The notes below the pieces were generated by a model. That model searched no databases and was not told the origin of the DNA. It saw only the letters and a list, made by a program, of their open reading frames with translations. Shown here piece by piece: positions 8,298 to 17,320 of a stretch of DNA of 64,000 nt. Origin of the DNA: Burkholderia mayonis. Lineage in GTDB: Bacteria; Pseudomonadota; Gammaproteobacteria; Burkholderiales; Burkholderiaceae. Each line of letters starts with the position of its first letter. The first letter of the stretch is position 1. The translations under genes were made by a program, and so were the position numbers. The stretch covers positions 1,054,001 through 1,118,000 of the forward strand of contig NZ_CP013386.1 in assembly GCF_001523745.2 (NCBI RefSeq), in the 5' to 3' direction.

Positions 8298-9353
8298 ATG
8301 ACCTCCACCTTCTCCCTGCCGCACGTCGACCCGCTCGATGACGCCGAACTGCGCGCGACGCTCGCACGCATCATCGATCACAAGACGAAGCCGCCGGGCA
8401 GTCTCGGCCGTCTCGAAGCGCTCGCGCTGCAGCTCGGCCTGATTCAGCGCACGACCGCGCCGAGCATCGTGCGTCCCGCGATGATCGTGTTCGCGGGCGA
8501 CCACGGGATCGCCGCCGAAGGCGTGAGCCCGTATCCGCAGGCGGTGACCGCGCAGATGGTCGCGAACTTCATCGCGGGCGGCGCGGCGATCAACGCGTTT
8601 TCGGGCGTCGCGGGCCTGACGCTCGAGATCGTCGATGCGGGCGTCGCGTCGCCGTTGCCCGAGTCGCCGCTGCTCGTCGGCGTGGCGATCGCGCGCGGCA
8701 CGCGCAACTTCGCGCACGAGCGCGCGATGTCGCGCGACGAAGCGCTCGCCGCGCTCGCCGCGGGCGCCGCACGCGTGCGGCATCACGCGGCGCTCGGCAC
8801 CAACGTGATCGGCTTCGGCGAGATGGGGATCGCGAACACGTCGGCCGCCGCGTGCGTGATGAGCCGCCTGCTGAACGTGCCGCTCGACGCATGCGTCGGG
8901 CGCGGCACGGGCCTCGACGACGCGGGGCTCGCGCACAAGCGCGCGGTGCTCGAACGCGCGCTCGCGCGCCACGCCGACGCGCTCGAGCCGCTCGACGTGC
9001 TCGCGACGTTCGGCGGCTTCGAGATCGCAATGATGGCGGGCGCGTTCATCGAAGCGGCGCGCGCGCGGATGACGATTCTCGTCGACGGCTTCATCGTGAC
9101 GTCGGCGCTCCTCGTCGCCGATGCGCTTGCGCCTGCGGTACGCGACTACTGCGTGTTCTCGCATGTGTCGAACGAAGCGGGGCATCGGCGCATGCTCGAT
9201 CATTTCGGCGGCGAGCCGCTCCTCGCGCTCGACCTGCGTCTCGGCGAAGGCACGGGCGCCGCGCTCGCGCTGCCGCTCGTGCGTGCGGCGGCCGCGTTCG
9301 TCAACGAAATGGCGAGCTTCGAGTCGGCGGGCGTCGCGAACCGGGATGCGTGA
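8298..9353 (+). CDS. cobT: Nicotinate-nucleotide:dimethylbenzimidazole phosphoribosyltransferase CobT
   Basis: CobT activates the lower ligand of cobalamin, converting nicotinate mononucleotide and dimethylbenzimidazole to alpha-ribazole phosphate. At 351 residues it is full length. Family motifs are PPGSLGRLEALALQLG, FAGDHGIAAEGVSPYPQ and the catalytic-Glu region LDLRLGEGTGAALALP near the C-terminus. It sits in the riboswitch operon, six bases before cobS, which uses its product after dephosphorylation. Confidence 0.96.
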   Translation: MTSTFSLPHVDPLDDAELRATLARIIDHKTKPPGSLGRLEALALQLGLIQRTTAPSIVRPAMIVFAGDHGIAAEGVSPYPQAVTAQMVANFIAGGAAINAFSGVAGLTLEIVDAGVASPLPESPLLVGVAIARGTRNFAHERAMSRDEALAALAAGAARVRHHAALGTNVIGFGEMGIANTSAAACVMSRLLNVPLDACVGRGTGLDDAGLAHKRAVLERALARHADALEPLDVLATFGGFEIAMMAGAFIEAARARMTILVDGFIVTSALLVADALAPAVRDYCVFSHVSNEAGHRRMLDHFGGEPLLALDLRLGEGTGAALALPLVRAAAAFVNEMASFESAGVANRDA

Positions 9354-9359
9354 CGCGCG

Positions 9360-10118
9360 ATGAATCCGCTCGCCGAACTGCGCTACTTCGTCGTCGCGCT
9401 CGGGTACTTCACGCGCGTGCCGGTGCCGCGCGCGATCAGCGGCACCGCCGTCGATCTCGCGCACGCGGCGCGTTATTTTCCGCTCGTCGGCGTGTGCGTC
9501 GGCGCGCTCGCGGCGGCCGTGCATCTCGCCGCGTCGCGCGTGTGGCCGACGGGCGTCGCGGCGCTGCTGTCGATCGCGGCGACGCTCGTCGCGACGGGCG
9601 CGCTGCACGAGGACGGCCTCGCCGACAGTTGCGACGCATTCGGCGGCGGCTACACGCGCGACGACGTGCTGCGGATCATGCGCGATTCGCGGATCGGCAC
9701 GTTCGGCGCGGCGGCGCTCGTCGTCGCGCTTGCGCTGAAGTGGCAGACGCTCGCCGCGATGCCGCCGATGCGGGCCGCCTGGACGATGATCGCCGCACAT
9801 GCGGCGAGCCGCACGCTCGCCGCGAGCCTGCTCGTCACGCTCGACTACGCGCGCGCCGAAGGCAAGGCGCAGCCGGTCGCCCGTCGGATGAGCGCGAGCG
9901 CGTTGATGTTCGCGGCGGCGTTCGGCCTGCCGTGGCTGTTCTGGCCGGACTGGCGCGCGGGCGCGCTCGCGCTTGCGGTGACGCTCGCGCTGCGCGCGTG
10001 CATCGCGCGTTATCTCGACACGCGCATCGGCGGCTACACCGGCGATTGTCTCGGCTTCGCGCAGCAGGTGTTCGAGCTCGCGATCTATCTGGTGATGCTC
10101 GGATGGATCTCGTCCTGA
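9360..10118 (+). CDS. cobS: Adenosylcobinamide-GDP ribazoletransferase CobS
   Basis: Integral membrane enzyme joining adenosylcobinamide-GDP and alpha-ribazole to make adenosylcobalamin. It is 252 residues, with YFTRVPVPRAI near the start, the metal-binding acidic motif HEDGLADSCDAFGGGYTRDD at about residues 82-101, and GYTGDCLGFAQQ near the end. Several hydrophobic helices follow one another. Its 3' end overlaps the start of the phosphatase gene by 16 bases. Confidence 0.95.
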   Translation: MNPLAELRYFVVALGYFTRVPVPRAISGTAVDLAHAARYFPLVGVCVGALAAAVHLAASRVWPTGVAALLSIAATLVATGALHEDGLADSCDAFGGGYTRDDVLRIMRDSRIGTFGAAALVVALALKWQTLAAMPPMRAAWTMIAAHAASRTLAASLLVTLDYARAEGKAQPVARRMSASALMFAAAFGLPWLFWPDWRAGALALAVTLALRACIARYLDTRIGGYTGDCLGFAQQVFELAIYLVMLGWISS

Positions 10119-10696
10119 TTCGCCATCCGGCCGTCGCCGTCGAAGCGGGCGTCTGCTACGGCGGCAGCGACGTGCCGCTCGCGGCCGACGCGGCGATGGG
10201 CGCGGCCGGCATCCTGCGGCGCTTGAGCGCGCTCGGCATCGCGGGCGCCGCGCGCGCGTCGCGCGTGTGGTCGAGCCCGCTCGCGCGCTGCGCGGACGTC
10301 GCGCGAGTGCTCGCGCGAGAGGCCGGCGTGCCGCTCGAATGCGACGCGCGGCTGCGCGAGATCGATTTCGGCGCGTGGGAGTTGAAGCGCTGGGACGCGA
10401 TCGGCCGTGACGCGCTCGATCGATGGAGCGCCGATCTGATGCATGCGCGCGAGCACGGCGGGGAGAGCGTCGCGCAGTTCGCCGCGCGCGTGCGGCCGGC
10501 GCTTGCGGCGCTCGCTGCTTCGGGGCTGGCTGGCTGGGTCGTCACGCATGCGGGCGTGATGCGCGCGCTGGCGTCGCACGCGCTCGACGCATCGCTCGAA
10601 ACGATGCTCGCGCGGCCGATCGCGATGGGTGGCATCGTGTGGCTGCGGCGCGGCGGGGATGCGGGCGGCTGGCGGCTCGTGCATTGGGACGGTTGA
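10103..10696 (+). CDS. cobC: Alpha-ribazole phosphatase, histidine phosphatase family (CobC)
   Basis: A 197-residue histidine phosphatase expected to remove the phosphate from alpha-ribazole phosphate before or after the CobS step. The first catalytic His is in LVLIRHPAV (RHP where many relatives have RHG), the second in WVVTHAGVMRA, and the acid/base region is LREIDFGAWELKRWD. The start ATG at 10103 lies inside the end of cobS. It closes the + strand cobalamin operon. A general phosphoglycerate-mutase-like role cannot be excluded by sequence, but the context is strong. Confidence 0.9.
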   Translation: MDLVLIRHPAVAVEAGVCYGGSDVPLAADAAMGAAGILRRLSALGIAGAARASRVWSSPLARCADVARVLAREAGVPLECDARLREIDFGAWELKRWDAIGRDALDRWSADLMHAREHGGESVAQFAARVRPALAALAASGLAGWVVTHAGVMRALASHALDASLETMLARPIAMGGIVWLRRGGDAGGWRLVHWDG

Positions 10697-11054
10697 TTCG
10701 ACGCCGATTCGGCGCGTTCGAGGCGACGCTCGCGTGAAGGCGCGCTGGCGCGCGTCGCTGGATGACGCGCGTTCGAACGACGAAGATCGCGAGATGCCGT
10801 GTGCGCACGAAGCGTGGATGCTTCGAATCCAGGCCTGTTCGAATCGAGGCGTTACGGCGAAGTACCGAATCGCCTTCAGGCGGGATCGAGCGATGTGCAT
10901 GGCACGCTGCGGCGCGCGGGCGTCCGATCGGTTCCTGGCCGAAGTCGATCGAACGCCGGCGTGCGCGGACAGACCCCGGACGCTCCCGTCAGCGACGAGC
11001 CATGCGCCCACGCATTTCGCGGCATTGTCGATGCGATGGAGGCAAGACGCCGCG
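10697..11054. other. Non-coding gap between convergent cobC and btuF
   Basis: 358 bases between the ends of two convergent genes. I see no conserved frame, no clear intrinsic terminator with a U-tract, and no repeat of note. Confidence 0.6.
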
Positions 11055-11963
11055 TCACGGCTTCGGCCGCCGAGACCGCGCGACGTCGAGATCCCGGCAC
11101 AGCGCTTCGGCCCCTTGCGCGATGCGCGGCGCGGGCCGCGTCAGCAGATCGCCGTCGATCGCGAAGAGATTGCCGCGCGCGACCGCCGTCATCTTCGGCC
11201 ATGCGCGCCAGCGCGCGAAGTCGGGCAGTGCATCGCGCGTCGCGGTTGCGCCGGCGGCCGTCGTCACGATCGCTTCCGGATTGGCGGCGAGCACCGCCTC
11301 GTCAGTGACGGACGGCGCGATCGGCTGCAATTGCGCAAACACATTGCGCCCGCCGCACAGCGCGATCACGTCGCTGATGATGTGATCGCCGTTCAGCGTG
11401 ATGAGCGGCTTGTCCCATGCCTGGAAGAACACGGTGACGGGCGGCTTGTCCGCGTAGCGCGCGCGAAGCTGCGCGATCCGCTGCCGGTACGCGTCGGCCG
11501 CCGCCGACGCGATGTCGCGCGTGCCGAACAGCATGCCCAGCTTGTCGAGCGACGTCGCGACGTCGTCGAGATGCCGCGGCTCGCTGAAGTAGAGCGGGAT
11601 GCCGAGCGCGCGCAGCCGCTCGGTCTCGCGCTCGGCGTTGCCGTGGCGCCAGACGACGATCAGGTCGGGCTTGAGCGCCGCGATCCGTTCGAGGTCGAGC
11701 GCCTGGTTCGAGCCGACGCGCGGAATCGCCTTCGCGGCGGGCGGGTAATCGCTGTACGACACCGCGCCGACGAGCCTCGCGCCGCCGCCCGCCGCATAGA
11801 TCAGCTCGGTCACGTGCGGCGCGAGGCTCACGACACGCTGTGCCGGCGCGGCGAGCGTGATCGTGTGGCCCGCGTCGTCGGTGACGACGATGCTCGCGTG
11901 CGCGGCGGCGAACGGAAACACGCAGGCGCAGGCAGCGGCAAGCCGAAAGAGGGCCGCGCGCAT
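11055..11963 (-). CDS. btuF: Periplasmic cobalamin-binding protein BtuF
   Basis: Substrate-binding protein delivering cobalamin to the BtuCD-type permease. The start at 11963 (GAGG seven bases up) gives 302 residues with a clean signal peptide MRAALFRLAAACACVFPFA ending AAHA. The mature protein has the type III binding-protein pattern: RVVSLAPHVTELIYAAGGG, SYSDYPPAAKAIPRVG, and LKPDLIVVWRHGN. Upstream in-frame ATGs at 12005 and 12026 are possible but would bury the signal peptide. It is last in the minus-strand operon cobU-cbiB-cobD-btuF, so the importer is split over two operons. Confidence 0.93.
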   Translation of the reverse strand: MRAALFRLAAACACVFPFAAAHASIVVTDDAGHTITLAAPAQRVVSLAPHVTELIYAAGGGARLVGAVSYSDYPPAAKAIPRVGSNQALDLERIAALKPDLIVVWRHGNAERETERLRALGIPLYFSEPRHLDDVATSLDKLGMLFGTRDIASAAADAYRQRIAQLRARYADKPPVTVFFQAWDKPLITLNGDHIISDVIALCGGRNVFAQLQPIAPSVTDEAVLAANPEAIVTTAAGATATRDALPDFARWRAWPKMTAVARGNLFAIDGDLLTRPAPRIAQGAEALCRDLDVARSRRPKP

Positions 11964-12034
11964 CGGCCTCGGTCTGGTCGATGTTGTCGATCTTGTCAAT
12001 TTCATCGATCCCGGCGGTCTCGTCATGTCGCTCG

Positions 12035-13057
12035 TCAAGCGGAAAGCGTCGGTACGCACTCGGCGAGCGCATGTTCGAGCCGTCGCCATTCTTCTTCGTG
12101 AGCGGGCAGCCCGATCCGCACGCTCGGCGCGTGTGTGAAGTAGCGGGTCCAGATGCCGCGTGCGGCGAGCGCTTCGTGCAGCGCGTGCGCGCGCGGATCG
12201 GCGGTCCAGCCGAAGAGCGGCGTCGCGTGCGTGACGAAGCCGTTCGCGCGCAGCAACGCGGCCACGCGCGCGCCGTCGTGCGCGAGCCGCTCACGCGTCG
12301 CTTGCTGCCACGCTTCGTCGGCGAACGCGGCGAGCACCGCATGACGCGCGGGGCCGCTGACGGTCCACGCGCCGAGCGTGTCGCGCAGCCGCTTCAGCAG
12401 CGCGGGCGCGGCGAGCGCGAAGCCCGCGCGCACGCCCGCGAGCCCGAAGAACTTGCCGACCGAGCGCAGCACGACGAGGCCGTCGCGGTTCGTTTCGGCG
12501 GCGAGCGACGTGCTCGCGGGCGCGTCGGCGTCGGCGTCCGCGAACGCCTCGTCGACGACGAGTGCGCCGCCGCGCGCGGCGAGCTGCGCGTGCCATCGCA
12601 GCAGTCGCGCACGGTCGACGCGCTCGGCGGTCGGATTGTTCGGATTCGCGACGATCGCGTACGTGAGCGATGCGGGCAGCGCGTCGCTGCCGTAGTCGAG
12701 CGACGCAATCGCATGGCCGTGGCGCGCGAACGCGGGCGCGTACTCGCTGTACGCGAGCGGCGCGACGCCGACCGTGCCGCGCTCGAACAGCGCGGGCAGC
12801 GCGCGGATCGCCGCCTGGCTGCCCGCGACGGGCAGCACGTGCGCGGCGCTCGGCGCGCCGTAGTAGCGCGCCGCGTGCTCGGCGAGCACGCCGTCGTCCT
12901 CGGGCAGCCGGCGCCATGCGTCGGCGGGCACGGGCGGCACCGGATAGCCTTGCGGATTGATGCCCGTCGACAGGTCGAGCCATGCGTCGCGCGGGATGCC
13001 GTAGCGGCGCGCGGCTTCGTGCAGATTGCCGCCGTGCGTGATCGGCGCGTCAGCCAT
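12035..13057 (-). CDS. cobD: Threonine-phosphate decarboxylase CobD
   Basis: PLP enzyme that makes (R)-1-amino-2-propanol phosphate from threonine phosphate for the aminopropanol arm of cobalamin. The product has 340 residues: HGGNLHEAARRYGIPRDAWL then DLSTGINPQGYPVPPVP at the N-terminus, IVANPNNPT in the middle, and the PLP lysine in VLRSVGKFFGLAGVRAGF. It is a class I/II aminotransferase-fold protein; Pseudomonas nomenclature calls the homologue cobC. Its start overlaps the end of cbiB by eight bases, and btuF follows. Confidence 0.93.
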   Translation of the reverse strand: MADAPITHGGNLHEAARRYGIPRDAWLDLSTGINPQGYPVPPVPADAWRRLPEDDGVLAEHAARYYGAPSAAHVLPVAGSQAAIRALPALFERGTVGVAPLAYSEYAPAFARHGHAIASLDYGSDALPASLTYAIVANPNNPTAERVDRARLLRWHAQLAARGGALVVDEAFADADADAPASTSLAAETNRDGLVVLRSVGKFFGLAGVRAGFALAAPALLKRLRDTLGAWTVSGPARHAVLAAFADEAWQQATRERLAHDGARVAALLRANGFVTHATPLFGWTADPRAHALHEALAARGIWTRYFTHAPSVRIGLPAHEEEWRRLEHALAECVPTLSA

Positions 13058-13994
13058 GATGCGTCGCGATCGACAGTGCCGCGCCCGCGATCAGCAGCGC
13101 GAGCCAGAGAATCATCGTGCGTGCGACGAGCGACAGCGCCGCCGCGACGTGCGCGGGCGCCGCGGGCTCGCCCGCGCCGAGCACCGGGCGCGCCTCGATC
13201 GCGCCGTGATAGATGGCGGGGCCGCCGATCACGACGTTCAGGCTGCCCGCGCCCGCGGCCATCACGGGGCCTGCGTTCGGGCTGTCCCAGTGGCGCGCCT
13301 GCGTGTGCCAGCAGCGCCACGCGTTCGCGGTGTCGCCAAGGAGCGCGTAGCTCGCCGCGGTGAGGCGTGCGGGCGCCCAGTTGAGTGCGTCGTCGATGCG
13401 CGCGGCCGCCCAGCCGAAGCGAGCGAAGCGCGGCGTCCGATAGCCCCACATTGCGTCGAGCGTGTTCGCGAGCCGGAACAGCAGCGCGCCCGGGCCGCCC
13501 GCGATCGCGAACCAGAAGAGCGCGCCGAAGATCGCGTCGTTGCCGTTCTCGAGCGCCGATTCGACCGCCGCGCGCGCGAGCGCCGCCTCGTCGGCGTCGC
13601 TCGTATCGCGCGACACGATGCGCGACGTCAACGCGCGCGCGGCCGCGAGATCGCGCCGCAGCAGTGCGGCGGCGATCGGCGCGATGTGTTCGGCGAGGCT
13701 TCTCGCGCCGAGTGCGAACCATAGCAGCGCGACGTGCAGCGCGGCGGCGAGCGGCCACGGCAGCGTCGCGACGAGCCACGCGGCGAGCGCGACGGGCGGC
13801 GCGACGACGGCGAGCCATGCGGCGAGGCCGGCGAGCCGCCCGCGTCGGCCGGTGTTGAAGAGGCGTTCGACGTGCGCGGCGAGCCGGCCGAAGCCGACGA
13901 GCGGATGCGCGGCGCGTGGCTCGCCGACGAGCTTGTCGACGACGCAGCCGGCGACCGCGAGGAAGGCGACGGCGGGCAGGGACGGCATCAGCAT
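13050..13994 (-). CDS. cbiB: Adenosylcobinamide-phosphate synthase CbiB
   Basis: Membrane protein that attaches aminopropanol (or its phosphate) to adenosylcobyric acid to form cobinamide (phosphate). The 314-residue product has DKLVGEPRAAHPLVGFGRLA near the N-terminus, ARALTSRIVSRDTSD, VESALENGNDAIFGALFWFA and LNWAPARLTAASYAL, all typical of CbiB/CobD, with several membrane helices. The start is ATG 13994, seven bases inside cobU; a second ATG lies two codons later. Pseudomonas nomenclature names this cobD. Confidence 0.94.
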   Translation of the reverse strand: MLMPSLPAVAFLAVAGCVVDKLVGEPRAAHPLVGFGRLAAHVERLFNTGRRGRLAGLAAWLAVVAPPVALAAWLVATLPWPLAAALHVALLWFALGARSLAEHIAPIAAALLRRDLAAARALTSRIVSRDTSDADEAALARAAVESALENGNDAIFGALFWFAIAGGPGALLFRLANTLDAMWGYRTPRFARFGWAAARIDDALNWAPARLTAASYALLGDTANAWRCWHTQARHWDSPNAGPVMAAGAGSLNVVIGGPAIYHGAIEARPVLGAGEPAAPAHVAAALSLVARTMILWLALLIAGAALSIATHHG

Positions 13995-14545
13995 CGCGGA
14001 TCGCCTTCGTGCTTCACCGTGACGGGCAGCCCGGCCACGCACAGCGTGACACGCGTCGCGAGCGCCGCGATGCGCTGGTTGACGCGGCCGAGCGTATCGA
14101 CGAAGCGGCGCGTATCCGCGCCAAGCGGCACGACGCCGAAGCCGATCTCGTTGCTGACGACGATCACCTGCGCGCGCGTCGCGCGCAGCGCCGCCTCGAG
14201 CTCGGCGACGCGCGCGTCGCACAGCGCATCGTCGACGCCTTGGCCGCCGGCTGGGCAGAGCAGGTTCGTGAGCCAGAGCGTCAGGCAGTCGATGAGCATG
14301 CACGCGTTCGGATCGTCGAGCTGCGCGATCGCGTGCGCGAGCTCGACGGGCGCTTCGACGAGCGCCCAGTCGGCGGGCCGGCGCGCGCGATGGTGCGCGA
14401 TGCGCTCGGCGAATTCGTCGTCGGCGACGCGGGCAGTGGCGATGTAGGTGACGGGCCGGCCGCCGGCGGCGGCGAGCCGTTCGGCGTGCGCGCTCTTGCC
14501 CGAGCGCGCGCCGCCGAGAACGAAGGTGAGGTCGCGCGGAGTCAT
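13988..14545 (-). CDS. cobU: Adenosylcobinamide kinase/guanylyltransferase CobU
   Basis: Bifunctional enzyme that phosphorylates adenosylcobinamide and adds GMP, giving adenosylcobinamide-GDP for CobS. It is 185 residues with the P-loop [14 protein letters not shown] at the N-terminus, the guanylylated His region [19 protein letters not shown], and [13 protein letters not shown]. It is first in the minus-strand operon and divergent from cobQ, with 86 bases between the starts that must hold both promoters. No cobalamin riboswitch is visible in that gap. Confidence 0.95.
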   Translation of the reverse strand: MTPRDLTFVLGGARSGKSAHAERLAAAGGRPVTYIATARVADDEFAERIAHHRARRPADWALVEAPVELAHAIAQLDDPNACMLIDCLTLWLTNLLCPAGGQGVDDALCDARVAELEAALRATRAQVIVVSNEIGFGVVPLGADTRRFVDTLGRVNQRIAALATRVTLCVAGLPVTVKHEGDPRC

Positions 14546-14631
14546 CGCATGATTGTAACGGGCCGCGCGATAATGCGGCCTTCACCATTTGTCTTTGTCG
14601 CGCGCCGCGCGTCGCGCATTTCGAATCCACA

Positions 14632-16260
14632 ATGACTGCCAACGCCAACGCCAACGCCAACGCCAACGCCAACGCCAACGCCAACGCCAACGCCAACGCC
14701 AACGCCAACGCCAACGCCAACGCCAACGCCAACGCCAACGCCAACGCCAACGCCAACGCCAACGCCAACGCCAACGCCGCGCGTCCGCGCGGCACGCTGA
14801 TGATCCAGGGCACGACGTCCGACGCGGGCAAGAGCACGCTCGTCGCGGGCCTGTGCCGGCTCGCGCGCCGCGCGGGCGTGCGCGTCGCGCCTTTCAAGCC
14901 GCAGAACATGGCGCTCAACAGCGCGGTGACGGCGGACGGCGGCGAGATCGGCCGCGCGCAGGCGCTGCAGGCGCTCGCGGCCGGCATCGACGCGCACACC
15001 GATCTGAATCCCGTGCTGCTGAAGCCGACGGGCGACCGCGGCGCGCAGGTGATCATCCATGGCAAGACGCGCGCGAACCTGAACGCGCGCGCCTATCACG
15101 ACTACAAGCCGACCGCGATGCGGGCGGTGCTCGAATCGTACGGCCGGCTGCGCGGCGCGTACGACGCGGTGATCGTCGAGGGCGCGGGCAGTCCGGCCGA
15201 GATCAACCTGCGCGAAGGCGACATCGCGAACATGGGGTTCGCGGAAGCGGTCGACTGCCCGGTCGTGCTCGTCGCGGACATCGATCGCGGCGGCGTGTTC
15301 GCGCATCTCGTCGGCACGCTCGCGTGCCTGTCGGACAACGAGCGCGCGCGCATTCGCGGCTTCGTGATCAACCGCTTTCGCGGCGATCCGGCGCTGCTCG
15401 AGCCGGGGCTGCGCTGGCTCGAGCAGCAGACGGGCAAGCCCGTGCTCGGCGTGCTGCCGTATCTGCACGGGCTCACGCTCGACGCGGAGGACATGCTGCC
15501 CGCGAGCGCGCGCACGTCGGCTTCGCGGCGCGACGCGGGCGTGCTGCGGGTCGTCGTGCCCGCGCTGCCGCGGATCAGCAACCACACCGATTTCGACGCG
15601 CTGCGCGTCCATCCGCGCGTCGATTTCACATACTGGAAGAGCGGGCCTGTGCCCGACGCCGATTTGCTGATCCTACCCGGCTCGAAGAACGTGCTCGCCG
15701 ATCTCGCGTGGCTGCGCGGCGCGGGCTGGGACGCGCTGATCAAGCGCCATCTGCGCTACGGCGGCAAAGTGATCGGCGTCTGCGGCGGCATGCAGATGCT
15801 CGGCCGCGCGCTCGACGATCCGCATGGCGTCGAAGGCGCGGCGGGCGCGACGAGCGCGGGCCTCGATCTGTTCGACTACGCGACGACGCTGATGCCGGAG
15901 AAGACGCTCGTCAACGTGACCGGGCGGCTCGCGTTCGCGGGCGGCGCGCGCGTATCGGGCTACGAGATCCACATGGGGCAGACGCGCGGGCCGGCGCTCG
16001 CGTCGCCCGCGCTGCGGCTTTCGGGGCCGGGCGGCGAGCGGCCGGACGGCGCGGTGTCGGCGGACGGGCAGATGCTCGCGACCTATCTGCACGGCCTCTT
16101 CGACACGCCTGATGCCTGCGCGGCGCTCCTCGAATGGGCGGGGCTCGGCGGCGCGGAGCCGGTCGACTATCCGGCGCTGCGCGAGGCGTCGCTCGAACGG
16201 CTCGCCGATACGCTCGCCGAGCATCTCGATCTCGACCGCGTGTTTGCGGCATTCGCCTGA
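14632..16260 (+). CDS. cobQ: Cobyric acid synthase CobQ with repeat-encoded Asn-Ala N-terminal extension
   Basis: Glutamine amidotransferase that amidates four side chains of adenosylcobyrinic a,c-diamide. The catalytic body is complete: [20 protein letters not shown] (P-loop), [33 protein letters not shown], then the class I amidotransferase half with Cys in [12 protein letters not shown] and His in GYEIHMGQT. Total length is 542. Unlike usual CobQ, which starts about ten residues before [10 protein letters not shown], this chain begins MTA followed by 23 Asn-Ala pairs encoded by a perfect hexamer repeat. The ATG at 14632 lacks a good ribosome site; no other start after the repeat and before the P-loop is convincing apart from ATG in GTLMIQG, which would cut into the first strand. 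Confidence 0.95.
   Translation: MTANANANANANANANANANANANANANANANANANANANANANANANAARPRGTLMIQGTTSDAGKSTLVAGLCRLARRAGVRVAPFKPQNMALNSAVTADGGEIGRAQALQALAAGIDAHTDLNPVLLKPTGDRGAQVIIHGKTRANLNARAYHDYKPTAMRAVLESYGRLRGAYDAVIVEGAGSPAEINLREGDIANMGFAEAVDCPVVLVADIDRGGVFAHLVGTLACLSDNERARIRGFVINRFRGDPALLEPGLRWLEQQTGKPVLGVLPYLHGLTLDAEDMLPASARTSASRRDAGVLRVVVPALPRISNHTDFDALRVHPRVDFTYWKSGPVPDADLLILPGSKNVLADLAWLRGAGWDALIKRHLRYGGKVIGVCGGMQMLGRALDDPHGVEGAAGATSAGLDLFDYATTLMPEKTLVNVTGRLAFAGGARVSGYEIHMGQTRGPALASPALRLSGPGGERPDGAVSADGQMLATYLHGLFDTPDACAALLEWAGLGGAEPVDYPALREASLERLADTLAEHLDLDRVFAAFA
14641..14778 (+). repeat. Perfect hexanucleotide microsatellite, AACGCC x 23, inside cobQ
   Basis: 138 bases are 23 uninterrupted copies of AACGCC, in frame with cobQ and starting nine bases after its ATG. 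Each copy encodes Asn-Ala. Because the unit is a multiple of three, slippage changes the length of the extension without breaking the frame. The antisense strand reads as Val-Gly or Ala-Leu repeats in shadow frames. Confidence 0.98.
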
Positions 16261-16708
16261 CGGGCGTCGTCGTCGCGCGAAGTTCGGGGCTGGCCTGCGT
16301 ACGTCGAGCGCTTGCACGGGATGTCGTGGGTGGGCGGCGGTTGGGTGATTGGGTCACGCTGGCTCGGCGCCGGCTGGCCGGCCGGCGCCGAGGAAGGACG
16401 CGAAAGGATCCGGCCGGCTCGATGCCACACCTGTTCACTCGTTTCGGGGCTTCGAACGCATTCCCTTGCTTTTGTCGGCCGACGGCGGGGCCGCGCGCGC
16501 GCTCGGTGCTTGGCGTTCTGCGAGCGATGGGCAACGGACGGCACAAGGCACAAGGCACGACGGCCTCGGTCGCCCCATCCGAATCGCCCCGTTTTATCGT
16601 CAATTAATTCTTTTTGAGAAATAATTTAAGTTGGATCAGCTGTTTTTCCGCGAAAACGGTTCGAATAAAGTTCGTTCCATCCAAACTTCGACAAAAAGGG
16701 AACCCAAC
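16261..16708. other. Intergenic region cobQ to doxX-like gene, with a GC-rich hairpin
   Basis: 448 bases. A 12-bp perfect inverted repeat CTCGGCGCCGGC / GCCGGCGCCGAG with six-base loop lies at 16363-16392; no T-run follows, so a simple terminator is doubtful. The last 110 bases, from about 16595, become AT-rich (TTTTTGAGAAATAATTTAAG) and likely carry the promoter of the next gene. No credible coding frame is seen. Confidence 0.55.
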
Positions 16709-17125
16709 ATGGATTCGAACCGTTTGAACGACATCGGCGCTGCGTTGCTGCGCGTCGCGCTCGGCGTGCTGTACCTCGCGCACGTCGCGCAGAAGGTGTT
16801 TGTGTTCACGCTGCCTGGCACCGCGCAGTTCTTCGCGTCGATCGGCCTGCCGGGCTGGCTCGCGTACGTGACGACGGTCGTCGAGATCGTCGGCGGCCTC
16901 GCCCTCCTGACGGGCGTGCAGGTGCGGCTCGCGTCGCTCGTGCTGCTGCCGTTCATGCTCGGCGCGACGATGACGCACGTCCCGAACGGCTGGAGCTTTG
17001 CCGCGCCGCACGGCGGCTGGGAATATCCGGCGTTCTGGGCGGTCACGCTCGTCGTCCAGGCGTTGCTCGGCGCCGGCGCGTTCGCGCTGGGCGGCGCGCG
17101 CGGCCTCGTCGGCAAGGCCGCATAA
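16709..17125 (+). CDS. DoxX family inner-membrane protein
   Basis: A 138-residue protein with four hydrophobic helices and the DoxX pattern: ALLRVALGVLYLAHVAQKVF, then ASIGLPGWLAYVTTVVEIVG, LLPFMLGATMTHVPNGWSF and a last helix. DoxX-type proteins are small membrane proteins, some tied to thiosulfate or redox stress; no reaction can be given here. ATG 16709 has AAAAAGGGAAC upstream. It appears to be monocistronic, with a hairpin in the gap to the ParA gene. Confidence 0.85.
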   Translation: MDSNRLNDIGAALLRVALGVLYLAHVAQKVFVFTLPGTAQFFASIGLPGWLAYVTTVVEIVGGLALLTGVQVRLASLVLLPFMLGATMTHVPNGWSFAAPHGGWEYPAFWAVTLVVQALLGAGAFALGGARGLVGKAA

Positions 17126-17144
17126 GCGGCGTCGCGGCCGCCGC

Positions 17145-17183
17145 GACGGCCCGGCTGCGGCGTTCGACCGCGGCCGGGCCGTC
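17145..17183 (+). repeat. GC-rich inverted repeat after the doxX-like gene
   Basis: GACGGCCCGGC and GCCGGGCCGTC form an 11-bp perfect stem with a 17-base loop, 20 bases after the stop. There is no T-run; it may end transcription or protect the mRNA 3' end. Confidence 0.5.
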
Positions 17184-17320
17184 GTCCGTTCGACCGATGC
17201 GCGGTCGCCCCTGTTTCGGCGCAAGCGCATTTGCCGATATCATCGCTCCCTGTATCCGCATCTTTCGCGGCGCGTCGCCTGTGCCGGGCGTCGCGCCGCG
17301 CGGCTTCTTCGGGGGAATTC

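Noticed and set aside
14641..14778. CRISPR-like regular array
   Set aside because: The repeat unit is only six bases with no spacers; it is a coding microsatellite.
14542..15612. Minus-strand frame with a long Val-Gly repeat, and another with Ala-Leu
   Set aside because: Both are antisense readings of the AACGCC microsatellite in cobQ.
16363..16392. Possible cobQ terminator
   Set aside because: The 12-bp hairpin is strong but no T-run follows on either strand, so I list it only as a hairpin.
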